From the NCBI GenBank assembly GCA_020848615.1, contig JADLHW010000063.1, positions 22,588-86,587 on the forward strand: 64,000 nucleotides of DNA. The letters are read 5' to 3'. Position 1 is the first letter of the stretch. Every line of letters begins with the position of its first letter. The position numbers and the translations under genes are program-made. This document shows positions 39,051 to 48,871 of this stretch, piece after piece. The DNA is from Thermoleophilia bacterium (GTDB taxonomy: Bacteria > Actinomycetota > Thermoleophilia > Miltoncostaeales > Miltoncostaeaceae). The notes beneath the pieces are model-generated. The model searched no databases. It had not been told where the DNA came from and saw nothing but the letters and a program-made list of their open reading frames with translations.

Positions 39051-42000
39051 CTACTCGGTCGAGATGTTCGGGTCGGCCTGCTGGGTCACCGGGACCAGCG
39101 CGAGGAAGTGGTCCGCCGGCGCGGCCATGAGGGCGTCGATCCTCCCCGCCTCGGCGTCCTGCCCGGAGTCCGACAGCGCGACCCGGTACGGGGCGAGGAG
39201 CTCGACCACCTGGGCCTCGTCGGACTCGTCGAGCTCGACGATGCTCACCTTCGCGGCCTTGCTGAGGCGCCGGCGGATCGCCGCCTCGTCGAGGTTCCAC
39301 TCCGGGTTCTGACGGACGTAGACCACGCCGCCGGTCATGCCGGAGCACATCCACGGGCCCGGGTCGCCCAGCACCACGACACGGCCGCCGGTCATGTACT
39401 CGAACGCGAAGCCCTTGCAGTTCGCGCGGGCCGCGAGGGAGCCGCGCCGGTCGTCGAGCGGGCCGTCCGGCTCGCCGCCGATGACCAGGTCCGCGCCGGA
39501 CAGGCGGATGCCCGCCCGGGCGTCGGCGTCGCCCTGGATGAGGAACCTGCCGCGCTGCGCGCCGTACGCGAAGCTCTTGCCCACGTGGCCGCCCACCAGC
39601 TCGCCGCGGCCGTTCGGGGCCTTCAGCACCTGGATCTCGCCGCCCAGGGCGCACTTGCCGACGCCGTCCTGCGCGCCGCCGAACACCCGCACGCGCACCC
39701 CGCCGACGTTGAACGCGCCCAGGCCGGAGCCCGTGGCCGCCCCCTTGGTGAACGCGAGGTCCACCATGGGCCCGTTGCCCGTGCCGCGCTCCGCCTCGGT
39801 GAGGATGTCGGGGTTGCCGCCGTGCCCGTCGGCGCCGTTGCCGTTGCCGTCGAAGCTCCAGCTGGTGTTCACGTGCGTGTGGGCCCGGGCGATCATGCCC
39901 GCGAGGTCGACGCCGAGGTTCCGGTCGGCCGCCGTGGTGGTCTCCTCCTCCACCGCCAGGGCGGAGCCGGCGGCGAGCCGCTGCGCGGCGACCTCCGGGG
40001 CGCGGTGCGGCGGCGGCGGGTTGAACTCCCGGAAGTACCGGGCCTGGCCGGCGGGGGCGGTGATGATCTGCTCCCGAACCGGGGTGAGCAGGCCCGACAG
40101 GTCGAGCCGGTCGTGATGGGACACCTGCACCAGGCGGTCCGCGTGGCCCACCAGCTCCTGCACGCTGCTCGCGCCCATCCGGCCGGCGAGCTCCCGCATG
40201 GCGGAGCCCATCTCGGTGAAGTAGCGCACCAGGGCCTCGGCGGCCGGCTCGAACTGCCGGGGCACGAACCGCTTGAGGCCGCGCTCCTTGGCCTCGTGCT
40301 CGTCCTCCATCTGGGTCGCGATGCCCACGTGGCAGGTGTCGAGCTGGCATCCGCGGCAGATCGTGCAGCCGATGGCGACCATCGCGGCGGTGCCGAAGCC
40401 CAGGCGGTTCGCGCCCAGGCAGATGAGCTTGATGGCGTCCGCGGCGGACCGCAGGCCCCCGTCCGCCCAGATCTCGACGCGGTCACGGATCCCCGCCTCG
40501 GTGAGGGCGTGATGGGCGAGCGCGGTGCCGATCTCGCACGGCAGGCCGGCGCGCCGCAGGGCGTGCTGCCGGGCGGCGCCGGTGCCGCCGTCGAACCCGG
40601 AGAGCGTGATGACGTCGGCGCCGGCCTTGGCGATGCCGATGGCGATCGTGCCGATGCCCGGCACCACCGGGACCTTCACGATCACCTTCACGTGAGGGTT
40701 CGCGGTCTTCAGCTCGTCGATGAGCTGCGCGAGGTCCTCGATCGAGTACAGGTCGTGGTTGTTGCTGGGGCTGATGAGGTCCGAGCCGACCTGCGCGTTC
40801 CGGGCGCGGGCGATCGCGGCGGTGACCTTGGAGCCCGGCAGGTGGCCGCCCTCGCCGGGCTTCGCGCCCTGCCCGATCTTGATCTCCACGATCTCCGAGG
40901 AGTTGATGAGCAGCGAGGACACCCCGAAGCGGCCCGAGGCGATCTGCTGGCCGCGGTGCTTGGGGTATTTCCCGTACATGTCCGGGATCTCGCCGCCCTC
41001 GCCGTTCATGCAGAGCATGTCGGCGCGGGCCGCGGCCTCCGCGTAGGCGCGGAACGCGACCTCGTTCTGGGAGCCGAAGCTCATGGAGCTGATCACGAAC
41101 GGCAGGCTGTGCTCGCCCACCGACCCGTCCACGCCGGCGCCCGGGATGCGGTCGGCCTCGGGGGCGAGCTGCGGGGCCATGGCGTGGCGCAGGGCCACGG
41201 GCTGGTCGCGCTCCAGCTGGTCGAGGGTCTCGGCGTACTCCTCGTAGCCGCGCTCGCTGTTGGCGACGCGGGCGAGGGCCTTCCAGACCTTCGGGTACAT
41301 GCGCGGCAGCTTGACCTTGCTGGGGTTGTCGTCGCCGCTGCGGATGCGCTGGCCCTGGACGGCGAGCTCCTCCATCCCGGCGAAGCCCAGGCCGCGGCCC
41401 TCGCTGGCGGTGAAGCCCGGCATCGCCAGGATGTCGAGGATCTCGGGCTGCACGCCGATGGCGGACATGAGCCGCGCGTACCCGCGCAGCTCGTGGATGC
41501 CGAGGGTGGACAGCACCTTCTCGATGCCCTTCTGCAGGGCCTGCAGGAGGTTCGTGGCGGCGACCGCGGGCTCCGGGTTCGCCTGCACGGCGAACTCGAG
41601 CATCGCGTACGGCACCAGCGCCTGGGCGCCCAGGCCCAGGGCCACCATCACGTCGTGGACGTTGCGGATGCCGGCCGAGTGCAGCAGCAGGCTCACGTTG
41701 CGGCGGATCGAGCTGCCGTCGGCCTGGTGCTCCTCGCGGAGGGCCTTGTCGACGGCGGCCACGGCGAGCATGGGGTCGCAGACCCGCTCGGAGGCGGTGG
41801 CGCCCTGGTCGTGCAGGACGACGACCTCCGCGCCGTCGCGGACCGCCTCGACGGCCCGACGGGCCATCTCGTCGACGTGGGCCCGGGTGGTGGAGGTGTC
41901 CGGGTACGCGAGGCTGATCCGGGTGGCGGTGCCGCCCCACGCGGCCATCACGTCCTCGTAGATGGACACGCCCTGGCCCACGGCGACCCGGCGAAGCTCC

Positions 42001-43709
42001 GGCAGGGACAGGCCCGCGCCGGGCCGCATGCCGCCCAGCAGGACGGGCATGCGCAGCTCGCAGCGCTGCGGCGGCTCCGGCTCGACGCCCTCGATGGGGG
42101 GACGCCGGCCCAGCACGACGCGCGTGGAGAAGTGCTCGACCTCGCGCTCCCGGTCGATGGCCGGGTTCGTCACCACGGCCACCGTCTCCTGGAAGTAGTC
42201 CGACAGCGGCATGGGGACCGGGGTGAACGGGCCCAGGGGGCCGTCCCAGCCCAGGGAGCCCACCGGCTCGGCGCCCCGCTCCGCGTGGAACTCGGCCTGC
42301 TGCTTGTCGCTCTCGATCCAGCCGGCGGAGGCCAGCAGGACGTTCAGCGGGATGTCCGGCTCACCCGCGGTGTGCCGCGGGTCGTCCGCGACGATGGTGG
42401 GGTCCAGGCCGCCGGCGAGCAGCGCCCGGGTCTCGGCGCCGGGGAGGGCACCGCGGGACTTGGCCCGCTCGTAGACCTCCTGCTGCAGCTCCGGGTACTC
42501 GAGCACGCCGGGCACGCCGTCCTCGCCCAGCACGATCGCCATCTTCTCGCCCGGCGCCATGGGGCGCGGGTCGCGGATGAGCTCCGCCACCGGGATCACG
42601 CCCGGCTCGGAGGACACCGCGTACCACACGTCGGTCTCGATCCACCACAGGGGCCGCAGGCCCATGGCGTCCACGCAGAACACCATCTCGTTCTGCGCGC
42701 GGGTGGCGAGCGCCACCGGGCCCTGGGCGTACGGGCCCAGCGCCTCGCGGTAGTGGACGTACAGGTCCTGGAGGTGGGTGGGGAGGCGGTGCACCTCGCC
42801 GAGGATCGGCGGGAGCACGAACTCCACGGCCTCCAGCAGGGACAGGCCCTTCTCGAACACCAGGCCCTCGAGCAGGCGGTTGAGGTCCTGGGAGTCGGAG
42901 CCCTGGTTGGTGGTCGGCAGGCCGAGCTGCTGGCACTGCTCGCGCAGCTGGGCGATGGTGTTGATCTCGCCGTTGTGCCCCAGCAGCGAGAACGGCTGCA
43001 CGCGGCTGAACGTGGGGTAGGTGTTCGTGGAGTACCGGTTGTGGGCGATGATCCGCGACGCCGCGAAGTCCGGTTCCGCCATCTCCGGGTAGAACCGCGG
43101 GATGACCTCCGGCTGCCCCTGGACCTTGTAGACCACGTCGTTCGCGCTGAACGAGGCGACGTGGCAGTCGAGCTCCCGCTCGAAGTCCACCATCGCGAGG
43201 TAGCACTCGCGGGACGCGGCGCGGCCCGGTTCGGCGGCGAGCGCGGCGAGCTGCCAGAAGACCGGCGGGGTCTCCGCGGCGCGCGGCCCCAGCGCCGAGC
43301 GGTCCACGTCGCCCTCGCCGCACCACAGGATCTCGAAGCCGCGGGCCTGGACCAGGCCCTGCAGGCGGGCGCCCTGGGTCTCCGCCGCCTCCTCGGAGTC
43401 GAAGAAGACGTGGGCGACCACGAAGCGCGGGTCCTCGGCGAGCGCCGCGTCCAGGCCGGACTCCGCGAGCCGGCGGGCCCACATGGGACGCGGCATGTCG
43501 ATGAGCAGGCCCGAGCCGTCGCCCTCACCGTCCACGCTGCCGGAGCGGTGCACCATCATCTGGAGCGCCGTCAGGGCGTGCTCGACCATGCGTCGATCGG
43601 GTTTCCCGTCGCGCGTCACGAACGCCGCCAGGGCGCACGCGTCGTGCTCGATGAGGTCGGGAAGCCCGTGCGGCGGCATCGCTGCGAAGGCTGGCGGCTT
43701 CAAGGTCAT
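39051..43709 (-). CDS. gltB: Glutamate synthase large subunit-type protein
   Basis: GATase N-terminus EHDACALAAFV and GEGDGSGLLIDMPR; FMN domain ICLGANRLGFGTAAMVAIGCTICRGCQLDTCHVGIATQ; GXGXG glutamate synthase C-terminal domain. Confidence 0.93.
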   Translation of the reverse strand: MTLKPPAFAAMPPHGLPDLIEHDACALAAFVTRDGKPDRRMVEHALTALQMMVHRSGSVDGEGDGSGLLIDMPRPMWARRLAESGLDAALAEDPRFVVAHVFFDSEEAAETQGARLQGLVQARGFEILWCGEGDVDRSALGPRAAETPPVFWQLAALAAEPGRAASRECYLAMVDFERELDCHVASFSANDVVYKVQGQPEVIPRFYPEMAEPDFAASRIIAHNRYSTNTYPTFSRVQPFSLLGHNGEINTIAQLREQCQQLGLPTTNQGSDSQDLNRLLEGLVFEKGLSLLEAVEFVLPPILGEVHRLPTHLQDLYVHYREALGPYAQGPVALATRAQNEMVFCVDAMGLRPLWWIETDVWYAVSSEPGVIPVAELIRDPRPMAPGEKMAIVLGEDGVPGVLEYPELQQEVYERAKSRGALPGAETRALLAGGLDPTIVADDPRHTAGEPDIPLNVLLASAGWIESDKQQAEFHAERGAEPVGSLGWDGPLGPFTPVPMPLSDYFQETVAVVTNPAIDREREVEHFSTRVVLGRRPPIEGVEPEPPQRCELRMPVLLGGMRPGAGLSLPELRRVAVGQGVSIYEDVMAAWGGTATRISLAYPDTSTTRAHVDEMARRAVEAVRDGAEVVVLHDQGATASERVCDPMLAVAAVDKALREEHQADGSSIRRNVSLLLHSAGIRNVHDVMVALGLGAQALVPYAMLEFAVQANPEPAVAATNLLQALQKGIEKVLSTLGIHELRGYARLMSAIGVQPEILDILAMPGFTASEGRGLGFAGMEELAVQGQRIRSGDDNPSKVKLPRMYPKVWKALARVANSERGYEEYAETLDQLERDQPVALRHAMAPQLAPEADRIPGAGVDGSVGEHSLPFVISSMSFGSQNEVAFRAYAEAAARADMLCMNGEGGEIPDMYGKYPKHRGQQIASGRFGVSSLLINSSEIVEIKIGQGAKPGEGGHLPGSKVTAAIARARNAQVGSDLISPSNNHDLYSIEDLAQLIDELKTANPHVKVIVKVPVVPGIGTIAIGIAKAGADVITLSGFDGGTGAARQHALRRAGLPCEIGTALAHHALTEAGIRDRVEIWADGGLRSAADAIKLICLGANRLGFGTAAMVAIGCTICRGCQLDTCHVGIATQMEDEHEAKERGLKRFVPRQFEPAAEALVRYFTEMGSAMRELAGRMGASSVQELVGHADRLVQVSHHDRLDLSGLLTPVREQIITAPAGQARYFREFNPPPPHRAPEVAAQRLAAGSALAVEEETTTAADRNLGVDLAGMIARAHTHVNTSWSFDGNGNGADGHGGNPDILTEAERGTGNGPMVDLAFTKGAATGSGLGAFNVGGVRVRVFGGAQDGVGKCALGGEIQVLKAPNGRGELVGGHVGKSFAYGAQRGRFLIQGDADARAGIRLSGADLVIGGEPDGPLDDRRGSLAARANCKGFAFEYMTGGRVVVLGDPGPWMCSGMTGGVVYVRQNPEWNLDEAAIRRRLSKAAKVSIVELDESDEAQVVELLAPYRVALSDSGQDAEAGRIDALMAAPADHFLALVPVTQQADPNISTE

Positions 43710-43822
43710 ACGCGGCCTCGATGTGCTCGTCTTGGAACGACCGTGATGCGGGCATGCGCCGGACGCCTCGCGTTCGGCGAAACCCCATTCAACGGCCGGG
43801 ACGTTGGTGCGTCAATCTCACG

Positions 43823-43850
43823 GGCGATCGTTGCGATCAGCGCGATCGCC
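43823..43850. promoter_or_regulatory. Inverted repeat in the gltB upstream region
   Basis: ggcgatcg-ttgcgatcagcg-cgatcgcc, perfect 8-bp arms. Confidence 0.4.
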
Positions 43851-43899
43851 TCGCCGGCTGGCTCAAGTTCACCGGCATCCTGCCGATTGGGCGGGCGTC

Positions 43900-44274
43900 A
43901 TGGCCCATCCTGAGCTTACAGAGGCGCAGTACCGGCTCGTCGCCGCCGTGGCCGAGCGCGAGGGGTGGCATGCCCTGGAGGATCCGCCCCTGTCGGGCGG
44001 GCCCCGCACGCTCGCCGAGCATGCCGCCGTGATGTCGTTCCGGGGCGCGCTCCCGGCGGCCCGCGGGCGGACGCCGCGGCGCGACACGGAGCGCATCGCC
44101 CGCATCGTCATGTTCGCGCTGGGCGCGGCGGGCCTCATCGCCTGCTGGCTGGTGAGCCCGGAGCGCACCGCGGCCGCCCTGCTCATCGTCGGGGTGTTCT
44201 GCCTGTTCGCGCTGCGCCGCCGCGGCCGCCGGGGCCACGGCCGCATGCCCGCCCGCCGCCGGCTGGGCTGGTAG
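43900..44274 (+). CDS. Hypothetical protein with C-terminal TM helices
   Basis: MAHPELTEAQYRLVAAVAEREGWHALEDPP ... IVMFALGAAGLIACWLV, AALLIVGVFCLFAL. Confidence 0.6.
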   Translation: MAHPELTEAQYRLVAAVAEREGWHALEDPPLSGGPRTLAEHAAVMSFRGALPAARGRTPRRDTERIARIVMFALGAAGLIACWLVSPERTAAALLIVGVFCLFALRRRGRRGHGRMPARRRLGW

Positions 44275-44324
44275 CGCCACCCGCTCCCGGGGCCGCCGCC
44301 CGCCGCCCCGGTACCATTGCGGCC

Positions 44325-45197
44325 GTGAGCTCCGAGGTGCCCACCGGCCACGAGCCCGACGTCATGCGCTGCTACCGGCATCCCGACCGGGAGACGCTGG
44401 TGCGGTGCTCCAACTGCGACCGGCCGATCTGCCCGTCGTGCATGACCCCCGCCGCCGTGGGGATCCGCTGCCCGGAGTGCACCGGCCGCGGGGGCACGAC
44501 CCGCGTGCGCCACATCGGCCGGCCGCAGACCGACACCGCGGTGGTGACCATCGCGCTCATCGTCGTGAACTGCATCGTGTTCGCCGGGGAGCTGTTCCAG
44601 GGCGTGGGCGTGAGCGGCATCACGGGGTCCCGGATCGTCTCCGACGGGGCCGTGTGGGCGGCGCCGGTCGCCGACGGCGAGCTGTGGCGCCTGGTGAGCG
44701 CCGGCTTCATCCACGCGAGCCTCTTCCACATCCTGTTCAACATGTGGGCGCTGTGGGTGCTCGGCGGGGCCCTGGAGAGCTGGATCGGCGCGAAGCGGCT
44801 GCTCATCACCTTCGGCGGCTCGGTGCTGTGGGGGTCCGCCGGGGCGATCCTCCTGAGCCCGGACTCCCCCACGGTGGGCGCGTCCGGCGGCGTGTTCGGC
44901 CTCATGGGGGCGATGGTCGTGATGTCCCGGCAGCGGGGCATGGAGTTCATGTCCTCCGGCATCGGGGTGGTGCTGCTGCTCAACCTCGGCATCACGTTCG
45001 CGATCCCCGGGATCTCCGTGGGCGGCCACCTCGGGGGCCTGGCGGGGGGCGTCGGCGCGGCCCTGGTGCTGTCGGGCTTCGGCCGGGGGCACCTGGCGTA
45101 CGGGCGCTGGACGGCGCCGGTGGTCGCCGGCTCGGCGGTGCTCATCGCGGGCGCCGTCGCCGTGGCGATCGTCGCCGCGAACGCCGCCGTGGGGTGA
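44325..45197 (+). CDS. Rhomboid-family intramembrane serine protease with N-terminal zinc ribbon/B-box-like domain
   Basis: CYRHPDRETLVRCSNCDRPICPSCMTPAAVGIRCPEC; HILFNMWALWVLG; GASGGVFGLMGA; GGHLGGLAGG; GTG preceded by TACCAT-N7. Confidence 0.93.
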   Translation: MSSEVPTGHEPDVMRCYRHPDRETLVRCSNCDRPICPSCMTPAAVGIRCPECTGRGGTTRVRHIGRPQTDTAVVTIALIVVNCIVFAGELFQGVGVSGITGSRIVSDGAVWAAPVADGELWRLVSAGFIHASLFHILFNMWALWVLGGALESWIGAKRLLITFGGSVLWGSAGAILLSPDSPTVGASGGVFGLMGAMVVMSRQRGMEFMSSGIGVVLLLNLGITFAIPGISVGGHLGGLAGGVGAALVLSGFGRGHLAYGRWTAPVVAGSAVLIAGAVAVAIVAANAAVG

Positions 45198-45294
45198 CCC
45201 CCGGGGGCCGCCCGGCGTGACACACCGGCGGTTCCGTGCGACGATGCCCGGCGGCCGAACCCCGCCACCAACGCACCGCAGCCCCCGGGCGACG

Positions 45295-46062
45295 ATGGAC
45301 ATCGGCAACACACTCCGCGACGCACGCCGCCGCAAGGACCTCGGTCTTCCCGACTGCGAGGCCGCCACCCGCATCCGCGGGCGCTACCTCACGGCCCTGG
45401 AGGACGAGCGCTTCGAGCTGCTCCCGGAGCCGGCCTACGCCCGGGCGTTCCTGCGGACGTACGCGACGTTCCTGGACCTGGACCCCCGGCCCCTGCTGGA
45501 GGAGCTCGACGAGCGCCTCGGCGGGCCGGCCGGCGAGGAGGCGCGGCCGGCGCCGTCGCGGCCGCGGCCGGTGCGCGTCCCCCGTGGCCGGCGGCGCGGG
45601 CCGGGCCGCGTGGGCCTGCTGCTGGCGGGGGGCGTGGCCGTGGTCGCCGCGGCCGTCTGGCTGGGCGGCAACGACGGCGGCGAACCGGCCCTGTCGATCG
45701 CACAGGTGCCGACCACGCCCGGTGACGGGCCCGGCTCCGGCGGGACGACGACCGCCCGGACGGCGCCGGTGGTCACGCCGCCCGCGTCCCGGCCCACGCG
45801 GAACACCGCGGCCAGCCTGCGCCTCGCCGGGACCGCACCGGACGGCAGCTGGGTGCAGGTGCGCCGCGCCGGGCCGAACGGGCCGGTCGTGTTCGAGGGG
45901 ATGATCGGGGCCGGCGATGCCCGGTCCTTCCGCCTCGCCACCAGGCTGTGGATGCGCGTGGGGTGGGGGCCCTCGCTGCGGGCGACCGTGGGCGGCCGCG
46001 TGCAGCCGCTCCCCGACGGGACCTCCGAGGTCACCGTCACCAGCGCCGGCATCTCCAGCTGA
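45295..46062 (+). CDS. RodZ-like HTH membrane protein
   Basis: MDIGNTLRDARRRKDLGLPDCEAATRIRGRYLTALEDERFELLPEPAYARAFLRTYATFLDLD; single TM; C-terminal beta domain. Confidence 0.85.
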   Translation: MDIGNTLRDARRRKDLGLPDCEAATRIRGRYLTALEDERFELLPEPAYARAFLRTYATFLDLDPRPLLEELDERLGGPAGEEARPAPSRPRPVRVPRGRRRGPGRVGLLLAGGVAVVAAAVWLGGNDGGEPALSIAQVPTTPGDGPGSGGTTTARTAPVVTPPASRPTRNTAASLRLAGTAPDGSWVQVRRAGPNGPVVFEGMIGAGDARSFRLATRLWMRVGWGPSLRATVGGRVQPLPDGTSEVTVTSAGISS

Positions 46063-46063
46063 C

Positions 46064-46435
46064 GTGGACCGGGCGGAACGCGCGGCGGGGCTCGGGGCCC
46101 TGGCCGGCGGCGTCGCGGCCCTCGCGGCGGGCACCGGCCTCCTGTCGCTGCGCCACGATCCGCGCTGGGCGCGGGACCTGGGCGATTTGGCGGTGCACGC
46201 CCAGCTGATGCTGGTGGTGGGCACCGTCGCCCTCGCCGGCGCCCTGCTGGGCCTGTGCGCCGGCACCCGGCGGCCCGCGGCGTTCGCCGGGGCGCTGATG
46301 CTCACCGCGATGCTCGCCACCCCCGCGCTGGTTGCCGGCGCTCGCCTGGGGCCGGTGGCGGCGGGGCTGGTTGCGATCTGCGCGCCGCTGGTGGGCGTGC
46401 CGCTGGGCGCGCGACTGGGGCGGGGGACCGTCTAG
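46064..46435 (+). CDS. Hypothetical four-TM membrane protein
   Basis: VDRAERAAGLGALAGGVAALAAGTGLLSLRH ... four hydrophobic segments; GTG start. Confidence 0.6.
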   Translation: MDRAERAAGLGALAGGVAALAAGTGLLSLRHDPRWARDLGDLAVHAQLMLVVGTVALAGALLGLCAGTRRPAAFAGALMLTAMLATPALVAGARLGPVAAGLVAICAPLVGVPLGARLGRGTV

Positions 46436-47475
46436 GAGTCGCGCGGGAGCTCGTGCACGCGCTCCACCAGCGCGGCCACGAGGTCGATGCACGCCCGCAC
46501 GTCGTCCGGGTGGACCGCCTCCACGGAGGAGTGGCCGTACCGCTGCGGGATCGACACGCACCCCGCGATGCTGCCCTCGCCCGAGAGCTGCAGCGACGCG
46601 GTGTCGGTGCCGCCCTTGTCGGACACGTGGAACTGGTGGGGGATGTCCCGCTCCACCGCGAGGGACTCCAGGAGGTCGACCAGGGCGCGGGAGCCGATCG
46701 CGCTGGCGTCCATCACCCGGATCGCGGCGCCCGCGCCGAGCTTCGTGCCGCCGCCCTTCTGGCCGGGGCCGTCCCCGGACGGGCACGTGTCGATCGCCAG
46801 GCCCACGTGCGGCCGCACCCGCCCCGCGGCGGCGCGGGCGCCGCGCAGGCCCACCTCCTCCTGCACCGTGGCCGCCGCGATCACCTCGGTGGGCGAGGGG
46901 CCGGCGGCCCGCATGGCCTCCAGCATCACGAACACGCCCACGCGGTCGTCCAGCGCCTTGCAGGTCACCAGGTCCCCCAGGGTGCGGAGCGTCCGCACGC
47001 GGGTGACCACGTCGCCGGGGCGCACGAGCTCCCGCACCCGGTCGGCGGAGCGGCCGGTGTCGACGACGAGGTCCTCCAGCTTGGGGGCCTTCCCGCGCGC
47101 GTCGGCGTCCAGGACGTGCACCGGCGGCGTGCCGACCACGCCGTCCAGCGGCTCCCGGCCGTGCACCAGCACGCGCTGGCTCACCAGGGTGCGGGCATCC
47201 CAGCCGCCCAGCGGGATGACGCGCACGAACCCCGAGGACTCGTCCACCGCGGTGACCATCAGCCCGATCTCGTCCATGTGCGCGGCGAGCATCAGCCGGC
47301 CCGGCGTCCCCCCGCCGTTCGCCGCCGCGCGCGTGCCGAGCAGGGACCCCAGGGGGTCCGTCTCGACCCGGTCGCACACCGCCTCCAGCTCGGGGCGGAC
47401 GATCGCCGCGACGGCCTCCTCGCGGCCGGACGGTCCGTGGGCCTCGGCGAGCCGGGCGAGCAGGTCCATGCGCAT
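46432..47475 (-). CDS. M42 family metallopeptidase
   Basis: LAAHMDEIGLMV; CKALDDRVGVFVMLEAM; ATVQEEVGLRGARAA; ATG preceded by TAGGGT-N7. Confidence 0.92.
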   Translation of the reverse strand: MRMDLLARLAEAHGPSGREEAVAAIVRPELEAVCDRVETDPLGSLLGTRAAANGGGTPGRLMLAAHMDEIGLMVTAVDESSGFVRVIPLGGWDARTLVSQRVLVHGREPLDGVVGTPPVHVLDADARGKAPKLEDLVVDTGRSADRVRELVRPGDVVTRVRTLRTLGDLVTCKALDDRVGVFVMLEAMRAAGPSPTEVIAAATVQEEVGLRGARAAAGRVRPHVGLAIDTCPSGDGPGQKGGGTKLGAGAAIRVMDASAIGSRALVDLLESLAVERDIPHQFHVSDKGGTDTASLQLSGEGSIAGCVSIPQRYGHSSVEAVHPDDVRACIDLVAALVERVHELPRDS

Positions 47476-47568
47476 CGCCGGGACCCTACCGCGCGCACCG
47501 GGGCCCGGCGGCGGTCCCGCGCATCGCCGTCCCCACGCCATTCCGGGTCGGTCGAGGCCGTGCCGGCG

Positions 47569-48786
47569 TCAGTCGCCGAGGACCGGAGGGCCGGCGAGGA
47601 GGCGGTCCGGGGTGGCCTCGCGGCCCACCAGGGCGCGGAGCCGGTCGTTCACGTCCCAGAGGTTGACGTTCATCGCCGCGGTGATCAGCCCGCCGCGCAG
47701 CCAGAAGACGACGAAGGCGCCGGTGCCCCCGTCCGGGTCGCCGGGCTCGCCGCGGATCACCACCTCGTCGTCGGCGGAGCCGTGACCGACGTACTCCATG
47801 CCCAGGTCGAACTGGTCGGTGTAGAAGTACGGCTGCCAGTCGTAGCGCTGGTCGCCGCCGAGCAGCACCTGGCCGGCGAGCCGGCCCTGGCGGATCGCGT
47901 TGTCCCAGTGCTCGACCCGCAGCCGGTCGCCCGAGCCGGCCCACACGGCGTTCGCCAGGTCTCCCACCGCGCTGACGTGCGGGTCGGCGGTGCGCAGCCG
48001 CTCGTCGACCAGCACCCCGTTGTCCACCGCGAGGCCCGCGTCCGCGGCGAGCCCGGCGTTCGGCACGGCACCCACGCCGATCACCACCAGGTCCGCCGGC
48101 ACGGTCTGCCCGCCCGCCCGGACCCCGGTCACCCGGTCCTCACCGAGGATCGCCTCCACCGTGACGCCGGTGCGCAACTCGACGCCGTGCCGCCGGTGCA
48201 GGCGCGCGAAGACGTCGCCCAGCAGCGGACCCATCGCCGCACGCAGCGGCACGTCGGCGTACTCCAGCACGGTCACCTCCGCGCCGGCCAGCCGGGCGGC
48301 GGCGGCCACCTCCAGCCCGATCCAACCCGCACCGACCACCACGACCCGGCGCCCGGGCCCGAACGCCGCCCGCAGGGCGAGGCTGTCGCCGATGCGGCGC
48401 AGGGTGTGCACGCCCGGCAGGCGCACGCCCTCGATCGGCGGCACCCGGGGCCGGGCGCCGGTGGCCAGCACCAGGTCGGCGTACGCCAGCTCGACGCCGG
48501 AGGCGAGCCGCACCCGGCGGCCGGCCAGGTCCAGCGCCACCGCCGCGTCGTTCAGGTGGGTGGCCACGCCGTGCTCCCGGTACCAGCCCGGGGGGTGCAC
48601 GTAGAGCGAGTCGGCCTGCGCGCTCCCCTGCAGCACGTCCTTGGACAGGCCGGGGCGCTCGTAGGGGGCCTCACCCTCGTCGCCGACCAGGGCGAGCGGC
48701 CCGTCGTAGCCGCCGTCGCGAAGCGTCGTGAGCACGGTGGCACCGGCCAGGCCGGCTCCCACGACGAGGATCCCCGCGTTGCTCAT
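47569..48786 (-). CDS. FAD/NAD(P)-dependent oxidoreductase (ferredoxin reductase-like)
   Basis: ILVVGAGLAGATVLTTLRDGGYDGPLALVGDEGEAPYERPGLSKDVL; VVVVGAGWIGLEVAAAARLAGAEVTVLE; DPHVSAVGDLA. Confidence 0.92.
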   Translation of the reverse strand: MSNAGILVVGAGLAGATVLTTLRDGGYDGPLALVGDEGEAPYERPGLSKDVLQGSAQADSLYVHPPGWYREHGVATHLNDAAVALDLAGRRVRLASGVELAYADLVLATGARPRVPPIEGVRLPGVHTLRRIGDSLALRAAFGPGRRVVVVGAGWIGLEVAAAARLAGAEVTVLEYADVPLRAAMGPLLGDVFARLHRRHGVELRTGVTVEAILGEDRVTGVRAGGQTVPADLVVIGVGAVPNAGLAADAGLAVDNGVLVDERLRTADPHVSAVGDLANAVWAGSGDRLRVEHWDNAIRQGRLAGQVLLGGDQRYDWQPYFYTDQFDLGMEYVGHGSADDEVVIRGEPGDPDGGTGAFVVFWLRGGLITAAMNVNLWDVNDRLRALVGREATPDRLLAGPPVLGD

Positions 48787-48871
48787 CGCCCTCGACCTCC
48801 CGTCCGTAGCCGCGTCCCTCGCGGTCCGCCGACGCCGCCCGGCGGTCGGTCACCTCGGCGGTCGATTTCGA

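Noticed and set aside
38901-43913. 1670-aa plus-strand ORF antisense to gltB
   Set aside because: Low-complexity His/Gly/Arg/Val composition; the minus frame is a full GltB. High-GC codon bias keeps the opposite frame open.
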